A stretch of 14,563 bases of DNA from an uncultured Collinsella sp. (GTDB lineage Bacteria > Actinomycetota > Coriobacteriia > Coriobacteriales > Coriobacteriaceae): positions 1-14,563 of the forward strand of contig UQIS01000046.1 of assembly GCA_900541245.1 (NCBI GenBank), written 5' to 3'. The notes under the pieces were generated by a model. The model saw only the letters and a program-made list of their open reading frames with translations. It was not told the origin of the DNA and did not search any database. A program made the translations under genes and the position numbers. Positions 6,749-13,404 of this stretch are shown here, one piece after another (within the stretch, counting starts at the first letter, position 1; every line of letters begins with the position of its first letter).

Positions 6749-7808
6749 ATCGGTACACGATTGTCGAGCTAAACGGGTGGTCAGGCGTGCAGACGGGATG
6801 TGCCCAATCTGTGTGATGGTTGTTGTCAGGCCAAAACTCGGGCTCAAATGCGACGCCGTCGCGAGGACCGTAACTGCAGCCGTCTTTGGCGTCGATATCG
6901 CTGAGCCAGTTGCCGGTATACAGATGCGCGCCCGGTGCGGTTACGAAGATGTCGAGCGTGCGGCGCGAGTTTGGATCTTGCAAGCGCAGTGCGTGGCGCG
7001 GGTCGGCGTCGGGGGCAAAGCTATCCAGGCAGAAACAATGGTCAAAGCCCCGTGCAATCTTGAGCTGCTCGTCGTTCGCCTCGATGTCGCGGCCGAGCGC
7101 CTTGGGTGCGCGGAAATCGAATGGCGTACCGGCCACGGGGCGAACCTCGCCAGAAGAGACGTTGTCCTGGCGCTGGGGGAGGAAAGCCTCGGCGTCGATA
7201 GTCGCGACCTGGTCCAGAACCGTGCCGGCATCGTGCCCCGCAAGGTTGAAGTACGTGTGGTTGGTCATGTTGACGAAGGTGTCGGCATCGGTAACGCAGC
7301 TTTGCGTGCAGGTGAGCTCTGCGGCACCCGTTGGCCCTGCCTGCAGGACATAGGCAACGGTAAAGGTGCGGTTGCCCGGGAGGCCCAGATCGCCGTCGAC
7401 CAACTTGCATGTAAAACTCACCGTGTTGGTAATCTCGTCGACCGTGGCGTTCCACACGCGCTTATGAAGGCCATGTTCAAGGTCGGTGTGCAGATTATTG
7501 GCTTTGTTGGGACCATCGTTGCATGCCATCTGATAGACCGTGCCGGCAATCTCGATTTGGCCTTTATCCGTTCGGTTGGCCGAAGGCCCAATGGTTCCGC
7601 CGTAGCACGCCGGATTGTCGAAGTAGCCATCGAGGGCATCGAAGCCGAGCGCGATGTCGGCAACATCGCCTGAGGCATCGGGAACCTCGATGCTAAGGAT
7701 GGTCGCGCCATAGTCCATAACGCGCACGCGGGCACCTGCGCAAACAAGGTTATAGACCGTAACCGGCGAGCCGCTGGGGGCGGTGCCGAACGGAGTTGTG
7801 GTAATCAT
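6732..7808 (-). CDS. galM: Aldose 1-epimerase (galactose mutarotase) GalM
   Basis: GalM interconverts beta- and alpha-D-galactose, supplying GalK with the alpha anomer. The 358 residues match the family. Expected elements are GPSANRT (74-80, with the conserved Asn-Arg), NNLHTDLEHGLHKRVW (104-119, substrate-binding His), NHTYFNLAGH (183-192, where His184 is the predicted acid) and FEPEFWPDN (321-329, where Glu322 aligns with the catalytic base seen as LETQ in other GalMs). A GAAAGGA ribosome site precedes the ATG at 7808. It is first on the minus strand of the galM-galK-galT series and divergent from the LacI-family gene. A copy of the shared operator lies 78 bases before its start. A 124-base gap containing hairpins and another operator separates it from galK. 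Confidence 0.94.
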   Translation of the reverse strand: MITTTPFGTAPSGSPVTVYNLVCAGARVRVMDYGATILSIEVPDASGDVADIALGFDALDGYFDNPACYGGTIGPSANRTDKGQIEIAGTVYQMACNDGPNKANNLHTDLEHGLHKRVWNATVDEITNTVSFTCKLVDGDLGLPGNRTFTVAYVLQAGPTGAAELTCTQSCVTDADTFVNMTNHTYFNLAGHDAGTVLDQVATIDAEAFLPQRQDNVSSGEVRPVAGTPFDFRAPKALGRDIEANDEQLKIARGFDHCFCLDSFAPDADPRHALRLQDPNSRRTLDIFVTAPGAHLYTGNWLSDIDAKDGCSYGPRDGVAFEPEFWPDNNHHTDWAHPVCTPDHPFSSTIVYRFSTIC

Positions 7809-7885
7809 GAGCGTCCTTTCGAATACGACGCCATGGCCTGTGCGCCCGGAGCGCAGGCCATCATGGTATCGGTGTGCTTACGCCC

Positions 7886-7903
7886 TATGTTAACGTACTC
7901 ATA
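7886..7903. promoter_or_regulatory. Operator-like palindrome upstream of galM
   Basis: On the minus strand this reads TATGAGTACGTTAACATA and differs from the galK copy at one position. It lies in the 299-base divergent gap (7809-8107) between galM and the LacI-family gene. The rest of that gap shows no gene that I can support; it holds the two divergent promoters. Confidence 0.72.
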
Positions 7904-8003
7904 GCCTGGAACCACGGACTTCTTCGCTTTCCTGCAATCGGTCGAAAATGAGCCGTGAACGGTATTCAGGTGGTGTTGAGGGCGCTGCATAACTGCTGAT
8001 AGG

Positions 8004-8025
8004 TATAGTAGAGTACGTTAACATT
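8004..8025 (+). promoter_or_regulatory. Putative -10 box with abutting operator for the LacI-family gene
   Basis: TATAGT (8004-8009) is a plausible -10 hexamer, although no good -35 lies at the usual distance. Just after it, GAGTACGTTAACAT (8011-8024) is identical over 14 bases to the core of the galM operator. The layout puts the operator at the expected transcription start, as for negative autoregulation. The start codon is 83 bases further on. Confidence 0.6.
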
Positions 8026-8107
8026 ATCGGAAGACAACAAAGCCTCCCGTGTGACCAGCAATTTCGCATGGGGTATTTAGGCTTCCTACAGGAGCGAAGG
8101 TGATTTT

Positions 8108-9139
8108 GTGGCAAGGCGCCCGTCCAACGATACAGGCACGCGTCCGGTCTCCATGGCCGACGTCGCCCGCGCTGCTGGCGTTTCGCAGCAGACGGTTTCG
8201 CGCGTCGCCAACGGCTTGCCCAACGTTAACGAGCAGACGCGCCAGCGCGTGCAGGCCGCTATGCAAGAGCTCGGCTTTCGTCCGAGTTATGCCGGTCGCT
8301 CGCTGCGTGATGGCCGTTACCATTCGGTCGGCCTGTGCGTCAACGATGTCACCAAGTTTGGCAACCTCTCAATGATCGACGGCATCGCCAGCGCTGCTCG
8401 CGAGCATCATTGCGCCATCACGCTGGTCGAGATGTCCAAGACCGAGGAGTTTTCGCTTGCCGAGGCCACGCGTCGTATGGCCGCGCTGCCCGTGGACGGC
8501 ATCATCATCGGCATGAGTCGCATGGCGCCCGATTTTGAGACGTTTGATCCACTGCCGGGCATTGGCACGGTCATTGTTACCATGTACGCGCATCCGCGGG
8601 TTACCACGGTCGATTCCGACCATTACGGCTGCTCGCTATTGCTTATGGATCATCTGTTTGAGCTGGGGCACGAGCAAATTCGCTATATTGGCGGCCCGTC
8701 GTTCTCGGTCGACGAACAGTTTCGTCGTGCTGGCTGGCAGGATGCACTCGAGCGTAAACACATCGAGCCGGCAGAGCCGCTCGAAGGTGACTGGTCTGCC
8801 AACAGCGGCTACGAGGCCGGCAGGTACCTGGCCGAGCACGATCGCACCATGACGGCGATCTATGCGGCAAACGATCAGATGGCAAATGGCGCGATTGCCG
8901 CGCTGCGTGATAGCGGCCTGCGCGTGCCCGAGGACGTGAGCGTGGTGGGCGTCGACGATTCGCTCGATGATTTTGTGGCACACAACGAGCTCACGACCGT
9001 GCGATTCGATTTACATCAGCGTGGACGCGAGGTATTCGAGCGTGCGGTTCCCGAGGCGGGTACGGCGGGCAAAAACGTTGCCATTCGTATTCCCGGTCAG
9101 CTCATCGTTCGACATAGTACGGCGGCACCGCGCGCATAG
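8108..9139 (+). CDS. LacI/GalR-family transcriptional regulator of the galactose genes
   Basis: This 343-residue protein has the LacI-family layout. The N-terminal helix-turn-helix lies at about 14-40 (MADVARAAGVSQQTVSRVAN), followed by a hinge helix (about 55-67) and a periplasmic-binding-like effector domain with the family's AANDQMANGAI segment and VVGVDDS motif. It starts with GTG at 8108. GAAGG at 8096-8100 gives good spacing and AGGAG lies just before it. It is divergent from galM, and its own promoter region carries the same 14-base core found upstream of galM and galK. I infer a GalR-like repressor of galM and galKT, relieved by galactose or a derivative. The effector cannot be read from sequence. 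No separate co-repressor domain is present. Confidence 0.93.
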   Translation: MARRPSNDTGTRPVSMADVARAAGVSQQTVSRVANGLPNVNEQTRQRVQAAMQELGFRPSYAGRSLRDGRYHSVGLCVNDVTKFGNLSMIDGIASAAREHHCAITLVEMSKTEEFSLAEATRRMAALPVDGIIIGMSRMAPDFETFDPLPGIGTVIVTMYAHPRVTTVDSDHYGCSLLLMDHLFELGHEQIRYIGGPSFSVDEQFRRAGWQDALERKHIEPAEPLEGDWSANSGYEAGRYLAEHDRTMTAIYAANDQMANGAIAALRDSGLRVPEDVSVVGVDDSLDDFVAHNELTTVRFDLHQRGREVFERAVPEAGTAGKNVAIRIPGQLIVRHSTAAPRA

Positions 9140-9222
9140 TTTCCGCAGGTCAACGGTGATATGTTGAACATCAATAACAATCGGTAAGGATGTCGGTAGA
9201 TAGCTGTTGGGATGTAGTCGAG

Positions 9223-9231
9223 TGCTATGAT
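9223..9231 (+). promoter_or_regulatory. Extended -10 promoter for the flavodiiron gene
   Basis: TGCTATGAT is an extended -10 element (TGn followed by TATGAT), 37 bases before the ATG at 9269. A good -35 is missing, which extended -10 promoters tolerate. Upstream, ATGTTGAACAT (9161-9171) is a small palindrome that could be a regulator site, although it is short enough to arise by chance. Confidence 0.55.
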
Positions 9232-9268
9232 AGACGGGCTCTTTTGTCTATCTAGGAGGCTTTGCCTG

Positions 9269-10429
9269 ATGGAGATCACCAAGGATATCCGCTACGTTGG
9301 CGTCGACGATCACGACATTGACCTGTTCGAGGGCCAGTACGATGTGTCCGAGAACGGTATGGCATACAACAGCTACGTTATCTTGGGCGAAAAGATTGCT
9401 GTCGCCGATTCAGTCGACGGCGGTTTTGTCGACGAGTGGCTCGGTAACATCGAAGCCGTGCTCGACGGTCGCACGCCCGATTACCTGGTCGTTCACCATA
9501 TGGAACCCGATCACTCCGCTGGCATCGCCGCCTTTATGGAGCGCTATCCCCAGGCCCAGATCGTGGCCAGCATGGGCGCCTTCCGCATGATGACCAACTA
9601 CTTTGGTACCGATTATCCGGAGCGCAAGATGGTCGTCAAAGAGGGCGACGTGCTCGACCTGGGTGGCCACAGCCTAACGTTTGTCGGCGCCCCCAACGTG
9701 CACTGGCCCGAGGTGCTCTTCTCCTACGAGTCCACCGACAAGGTACTCTTTAGTGCCGACGGCTTTGGCAAGTTTGGCGCCAACGACATCGAGGATCCCG
9801 AAGGCTGGGCCTGCGAGGCTCGCCGCTACTACTTTGGCATCGTGGGCAAGTTCGGTAAGTTCGTGCAGGCTGTGCTCAAGAAGGCCGCCGACCTGGACAT
9901 CCAGATCATCTGCCCGCTCCACGGCCCCGTGCTGACCGAGAACCTGGGCTACTACCTCGACACCTACAACACCTGGTCGAGCTATCAGCCCGAGGACGAG
10001 GGCATCACGATTGCCTATGCGAGTGTGTATGGCCATCTGAAGGTTGCCGTTGAGGAGCTTGCATCTGCGCTTGAGGCTCGCGGCCAGAAGGTCTCTGTCT
10101 TTGACTTGGCTCGCGACGACATGGCCGAGGCCGTTGAGGATGCGTTCCGCTATGACCGTCTGGTGCTCGCCTCTATCACCTATCAGGGCGAGATCTTCCC
10201 GTTCATGAGCACCTTCATCCACACGCTTGCCGAGCACGCCTATCAGAACCGTACGGTGGCGCTCGTTGAGGCCGGCTCCTGGGCGCCCACCGCTGCTAAG
10301 GTTATGACCAAGGAGCTCGATGGCATGAAGGACATCACCCTGGCGCAGAACAAGGTGACTGTGCTGGGCTCGCTCAACGACGCTTCGCGCGCTCAGATCG
10401 AGACCCTCGCCGACGAGCTTTCCAAGTAG
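9269..10429 (+). CDS. Flavodiiron protein (FprA-type O2/NO reductase)
   Basis: Flavodiiron proteins reduce O2 to water or NO to N2O and protect anaerobes. I chose the ATG at 9269, giving 386 residues, because AGGAGG (9254-9259) sits nine bases before it. An earlier ATG at 9227 lies inside the promoter. The N-terminal metallo-beta-lactamase-like domain has a complete diiron ligand set: H77-x-E79-x-D81-H82, H145 (62 residues after H82, as in the family), D164 and H218. The C-terminal flavodoxin domain begins near 246, with the FMN phosphate-loop region YASVYGH (250-256) and a later SITYQGEIFP segment. There is no rubredoxin or flavin-reductase domain, so a separate electron donor is needed. It has its own promoter and terminator and no obvious link to galactose. 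O2 versus NO preference cannot be judged. Confidence 0.93.
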   Translation: MEITKDIRYVGVDDHDIDLFEGQYDVSENGMAYNSYVILGEKIAVADSVDGGFVDEWLGNIEAVLDGRTPDYLVVHHMEPDHSAGIAAFMERYPQAQIVASMGAFRMMTNYFGTDYPERKMVVKEGDVLDLGGHSLTFVGAPNVHWPEVLFSYESTDKVLFSADGFGKFGANDIEDPEGWACEARRYYFGIVGKFGKFVQAVLKKAADLDIQIICPLHGPVLTENLGYYLDTYNTWSSYQPEDEGITIAYASVYGHLKVAVEELASALEARGQKVSVFDLARDDMAEAVEDAFRYDRLVLASITYQGEIFPFMSTFIHTLAEHAYQNRTVALVEAGSWAPTAAKVMTKELDGMKDITLAQNKVTVLGSLNDASRAQIETLADELSK

Positions 10430-10461
10430 CGACACGTTCACTTTTGACGCTCAACCATCGC

Positions 10462-10505
10462 AACCACCACAAAGGGGACAGGCACCTTTGTGGTGGTTTT
10501 TGTTT
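10462..10505 (+). terminator. Rho-independent terminator after the flavodiiron gene
   Basis: A perfect 14-bp stem (AACCACCACAAAGG at 10462-10475, complement at 10485-10498) has a 9-base loop and is followed by TTTGTTT. It lies 33 bases past the stop. The tail overlaps the stop codon of the convergent DeoR gene. The GGGGACAG in the stem-loop recurs at 197-204 (GGGGACAG of TTGGGGACAGTCTTGG). Confidence 0.88.
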
Positions 10506-11307
10506 AAGCGCCGGCGATGATGAGATTTGGGCGGGCGTCGTCGGTGGCCTCGGCGATTGAGGTGGCGACGGCGTGATGAGGGTCACGGTCCATCACGATG
10601 GAGTCGACGTCGGCAAGCTCGGCAAAGCGGTACATGCCACGTCCGTTAACCTTGCTGGCGTCCATGAGGGCGACGCTTTGATGGGCTGCGGCGATCATGG
10701 CTGTTTTGGTCTCGGCCATCTGTGGAAAGTCGGTCGTAAAGCCGCAGCCGGGAACAAAAGCGCCGGGGCACATGACGGCAAGGTCGGCGTGGACCATTTG
10801 GAGCGCCTGCATGGTAAGTGGGCCGTACAGATAGCGATGACCTTTGCGCAGTGCCCCGCCCAGCATGACGACATCGACCGAGGGCATGCTCTCGTCGATA
10901 TAATCAGCGATGGTAATGTCGGCCGTGATAACGGTGGTGCCGTCGCGCTGGTCGAGGAGCCGGACGAACTCAAGCGCCGTGGTGCCCGAATCGACGAGCA
11001 GCGTGTCGCCGTCATTGACAAGCTCGATGGCGCTTTGCGCGATAGCCTGTTTGGCGGCAACGTTGACATTGATGCGGCGATCCTGGGTGGATACGGTCAG
11101 CCGCTTCTGGAGCGATACGGCACCACCATGTGTGCGGCGGAGCTTGCCGGACTCGGCGAGCGCGTCCAGGTCGGCGCGGGCGGTGACGGAGGACACGCCA
11201 AAGGTCTGGGCGATTTCGGCTACCTGCACCGAGGCGTTATGTTCGAGCATCTCCATGATGGCGGCACGACGCTCATCGGCGAAAGCGCGGGTTGTTGTGT
11301 GGGTCAC
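10504..11307 (-). CDS. DeoR/GlpR-family transcriptional regulator
   Basis: The 267 residues have the DeoR-family arrangement. An N-terminal helix-turn-helix at about 12-63 (with VAEIAQTFGVSSVTARADL and the RTHGGAV tail) precedes a sugar-phosphate sensor domain with VDSGTTALEF (105-114), the phosphate-binding loop, and ALMDASKVNGRGM near the C-terminus. The start is GTG at 11307, with GGAG five bases upstream. Such proteins usually repress sugar catabolic genes and respond to phosphorylated intermediates. It is divergent from the class II aldolase, which makes it the likely controller of that gene. Similar boxes before lacA suggest it also governs lacABC, as LacR does in streptococci. The resemblance to LacR, AgaR, GatR or FruR cannot be resolved here, so no symbol is given. 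Confidence 0.92.
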   Translation of the reverse strand: MTHTTTRAFADERRAAIMEMLEHNASVQVAEIAQTFGVSSVTARADLDALAESGKLRRTHGGAVSLQKRLTVSTQDRRINVNVAAKQAIAQSAIELVNDGDTLLVDSGTTALEFVRLLDQRDGTTVITADITIADYIDESMPSVDVVMLGGALRKGHRYLYGPLTMQALQMVHADLAVMCPGAFVPGCGFTTDFPQMAETKTAMIAAAHQSVALMDASKVNGRGMYRFAELADVDSIVMDRDPHHAVATSIAEATDDARPNLIIAGA

Positions 11308-11642
11308 TGCTGCTCCATCCCCAACCGAAATTTGTAGGAATTGTGTTGAGTCTATTTTCGTTCATTTTCTTTTTGAGTAAGATAACGCCTTTCGATTACT
11401 TATCTTTTCTATAAAAGAAAGACGCTGAACGTCCAAAATTCAATATCGAACATGTCCACTCGGCTCAAATTCCTTCCGTTTACTTTTCAAAAACGACTGT
11501 ATTGACCTGCATCGGCTCAATATCTCGCGCGTGCAAAGCCGCTGAATTTCATACAATGAACGCAGCAAAACGCAAGGTAAAACGCCTTGTGAACAACTAC
11601 GCCCGATGTCCAGATGCGGGCGAGGGAGAGGAGCAAACGCTC
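11308..11642. promoter_or_regulatory. Divergent control region between the DeoR gene and the aldolase
   Basis: This 335-base stretch is AT-rich near the DeoR start and has no supported gene. It contains TCTTTTTGAG (11368-11377; reverse CTCAAAAAGA) and TTTTCAAAAACGAC (11484-11497), both resembling TTGTTCAAAAAAGAAC before lacA (1467-1482). It also contains CGAACATGT (11448-11456) and a CTTTT-ctat-AAAAG inverted repeat near 11405-11418. TACAAT at 11552-11557 is a possible -10 for the aldolase, without a clear -35. The tract TTTTCGTTCATTTTC near 11356 recalls the T-rich repeats bound by AgaR-type DeoR proteins. The binding sites are inference. Confidence 0.45.
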
Positions 11643-12500
11643 ATGGCACTTGTTACCACCGAAAAGATGCTCAAGGACGCTCAGGCCGGTCATTACGCCG
11701 TTGGCGCGTTCAACGTCGAGAACCTCGAGTTTGTTATGGCCGTTCTGGCCGCTGCCGAGGAGACCAAGTCCCCCGTCATCATGCAGACCACCCCGGGCAC
11801 CATCAAGACCGCTGGTCTGGACTACTTCTACGGCATGGTCAAGGCTGCCGCCGAGCGCGCTTCCGTGCCCGTTGCCCTGCACCTCGATCACGGCGACGGC
11901 TATGACCGCTGCATGCAGGCTTTCCGCACCGGCTACACCTCTGTCATGATCGACGGCTCGCACGAGTCCTTCGAGGACAACATCGCCCTGACCAAGTCCG
12001 TCGCCGATGCTGGCCGCGCCATGGGCGTGCCCGTCGAGGCCGAGCTCGGTAAGGTTGGCGGCAAGGAGGACGACGGTCCCGCGGTTGAGGGCGAGAGCCC
12101 CTACACCGATCCTGCCGAGGCCAAGGAGTTCGTCGAGCGTACCGGCTGCACCTCCCTCGCAATTGGCGTTGGCACCAGCCACGGTGTGTACACGAGCGAT
12201 CCGCACATCGAGCAGTCCGTGGTCAAGGCCATCCGCGACGCCGTCGACGTGCCGCTGGTTCTGCACGGCACTTCCGGTGTGCCCGATGAGCAGGTTGCCG
12301 AGGCTGTGAAGAACGGCATCTGCAAGGTTAACTACGCCACCGAGCTGCGTCAGGCCTACACCAAGGGCTTCATGGCCTACATGGCCGAGAACCCCGCCTG
12401 CTTCGATCCCAAGAAGCCGGCCAAGGAGGGCATGCGTGAGATCACCGAGCTGGTTAAGATCCGCATGACCAACCTCAACTCTGTGGGCAAAGCAGAGTAA
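11643..12500 (+). CDS. Class II aldolase, probably tagatose-1,6-bisphosphate aldolase (GatY/KbaY type)
   Basis: This zinc-dependent aldolase probably cleaves tagatose 1,6-bisphosphate to glyceraldehyde 3-phosphate and dihydroxyacetone phosphate. The ATG at 11643 has AGGAG (11629-11633) nine bases upstream and aligns with KbaY/GatY starts. The resulting 285 residues match their length. Key residues sit at family positions: Asp82 (proton donor) and His83 in LHLDHGDG, Glu132/Glu134 in VEAELG, His180 in GTSHGVY and His208 in VLHGTSG; the three His bind zinc. DPKKPAKEGM near the C-terminus is also typical. Fructose-bisphosphate aldolase of the same fold is the main alternative. The lacABC genes about 8 kb upstream, which lack lacD, favour the tagatose substrate. 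Divergent from the DeoR gene. Confidence 0.88.
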   Translation: MALVTTEKMLKDAQAGHYAVGAFNVENLEFVMAVLAAAEETKSPVIMQTTPGTIKTAGLDYFYGMVKAAAERASVPVALHLDHGDGYDRCMQAFRTGYTSVMIDGSHESFEDNIALTKSVADAGRAMGVPVEAELGKVGGKEDDGPAVEGESPYTDPAEAKEFVERTGCTSLAIGVGTSHGVYTSDPHIEQSVVKAIRDAVDVPLVLHGTSGVPDEQVAEAVKNGICKVNYATELRQAYTKGFMAYMAENPACFDPKKPAKEGMREITELVKIRMTNLNSVGKAE

Positions 12501-12524
12501 CAACAAGGGTACTCTGATCCCACC

Positions 12525-12675
12525 GGACGGTTTGGGCGGGTCCCGTACTTAGTTTCCAAAACGTCCTCGCGCATGAAGGCCCCCGTTGTCTCGCTTCTTC
12601 GAAGCGTTGACAACGGGGGCCTTCGCGCTGCGGAATGATTTTGAAAACTAGGTACGGGACCCGTCCAAACCGTCC
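12525..12675. repeat. 151-bp nested inverted repeat between the aldolase and HAD genes
   Basis: The outer arms 12525-12561 and 12639-12675 are 37 bases each and are reverse complements except at three positions (two would be G-U pairs in RNA). Inside, GCGC (12569-12572) pairs with GCGC (12625-12628), GAAGGCCCCCGTTGTC (12575-12590) pairs perfectly with 12609-12624, and CGCTTC/GAAGCG (12592-12597/12601-12606) closes a TTC loop. The whole segment can fold into one long hairpin or cruciform. It lies between convergent genes and may stop both transcripts, but no T-run follows either outer arm. It looks like a MITE- or REP-type element, possibly with a terminator in the middle. Confidence 0.85.
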
Positions 12676-12724
12676 TGCTCAATCGCCCTTGTGGCGTTAG
12701 GACCGCGAATTTGGGATGGGAGGG

Positions 12725-13348
12725 TTACTTGGTTGTTAGGGTTAGTAGGTCGTTGGGGGTTTTGAGGTTGTAGGTGGCGTTTGGGATGTCTTGGTGTGAT
12801 CCCCATGCCGCTCTGGCAAAACTGACCCCTGCTGAAGTTGCGCATTGTTCGTCGTAGACGGTGTCGCCAACGTAGACGACGTTGCCAGGATTCGCGCCCG
12901 TACGCCGGAGATATTCGAGCATGGGAGCGGGTGCGGGTTTATGTTCGGTTGTGTCTTCGACAAGGATGATGTGCTCAAAATACTTATCGAAGCCAAGGGT
13001 TGCAATTTCTTCTGCGTATTCGTCGCGCGCACGTGAGGAGACGATGCCAAGTTTGCAGCCGCTATCGGCGAGTGTTGCGATGACTTCAAGCAAACCTGGA
13101 AACATGCTGATGGTGCTTTTAAAGCTGGAGGCAACTTGGCACCAGCGATCCAGCGTTGCCTGCGAGTAGATTCCAAGTTTCTCAAGGGCATCCTTGCCGG
13201 GTATGCCGAGGGCAAATTCAAGCTCGTGTCGGGGGAGCGTTTTGCCGGTCTCTTCTTGGACAATCTGGACAAGCGATGATAGAACGCTTTCTTCTGTATC
13301 TGCCAATGTCCCATCAACGTCAAATACGATATGGTCAAAGTGCTTCAT
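12725..13348 (-). CDS. HAD-superfamily phosphatase (phosphoglycolate phosphatase-like)
   Basis: All four HAD motifs are visible in this 207-residue protein: motif I FDVDGTLAD (9-17, nucleophile Asp10 and acid/base Asp12), motif II around VSS (103-105), motif III Lys137 in HKPAPAP, and motif IV VGDTVYD (160-166, with Asp162 and Asp166 for Mg2+). Residues about 15-90 form a small helical C1-type cap. The fold fits phosphoglycolate phosphatase, beta-phosphoglucomutase or a small sugar phosphatase; the substrate is not defined. The start has AGGAG eight bases upstream. It lies 56 bases downstream of the AraC-family gene on the same strand and may be co-transcribed. Its 3' part looks more G/T-rich and its codon use less GC-biased than the gal/lac genes (an impression, not measured). 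Confidence 0.88.
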   Translation of the reverse strand: MKHFDHIVFDVDGTLADTEESVLSSLVQIVQEETGKTLPRHELEFALGIPGKDALEKLGIYSQATLDRWCQVASSFKSTISMFPGLLEVIATLADSGCKLGIVSSRARDEYAEEIATLGFDKYFEHIILVEDTTEHKPAPAPMLEYLRRTGANPGNVVYVGDTVYDEQCATSAGVSFARAAWGSHQDIPNATYNLKTPNDLLTLTTK

Positions 13349-13404
13349 ATGGTTGCTCCTCTCTATTGTTTGCCTGCAAGTTTGATGCAGTGACAGAAGA
13401 AGGG

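Noticed and set aside
6540..7673. Long plus-strand open frame opposite galM
   Set aside because: It covers the galM gene and the galM-galK control region; there is no ribosome site and no family motif, while galM is clear on the minus strand.
9227..9268. Earlier start for the flavodiiron protein
   Set aside because: This ATG is part of the TATGAT promoter element; the AGGAGG at 9254-9259 points to the ATG at 9269.
10573..11337. Plus-strand open frame opposite the DeoR-family gene
   Set aside because: Antisense of an unmistakable DeoR regulator; the translation shows no coherent domain.
11502..11642. N-terminal extension of the aldolase by 47 codons
   Set aside because: The frame is open, but these residues do not belong to the family, no ribosome site precedes them, and AGGAG sits correctly before the ATG at 11643.
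11517..12506. Minus-strand open frame covering the whole aldolase
   Set aside because: Antisense of a gene with all class II aldolase active-site residues; the product is a low-complexity Gly/Leu/Val-rich shadow.
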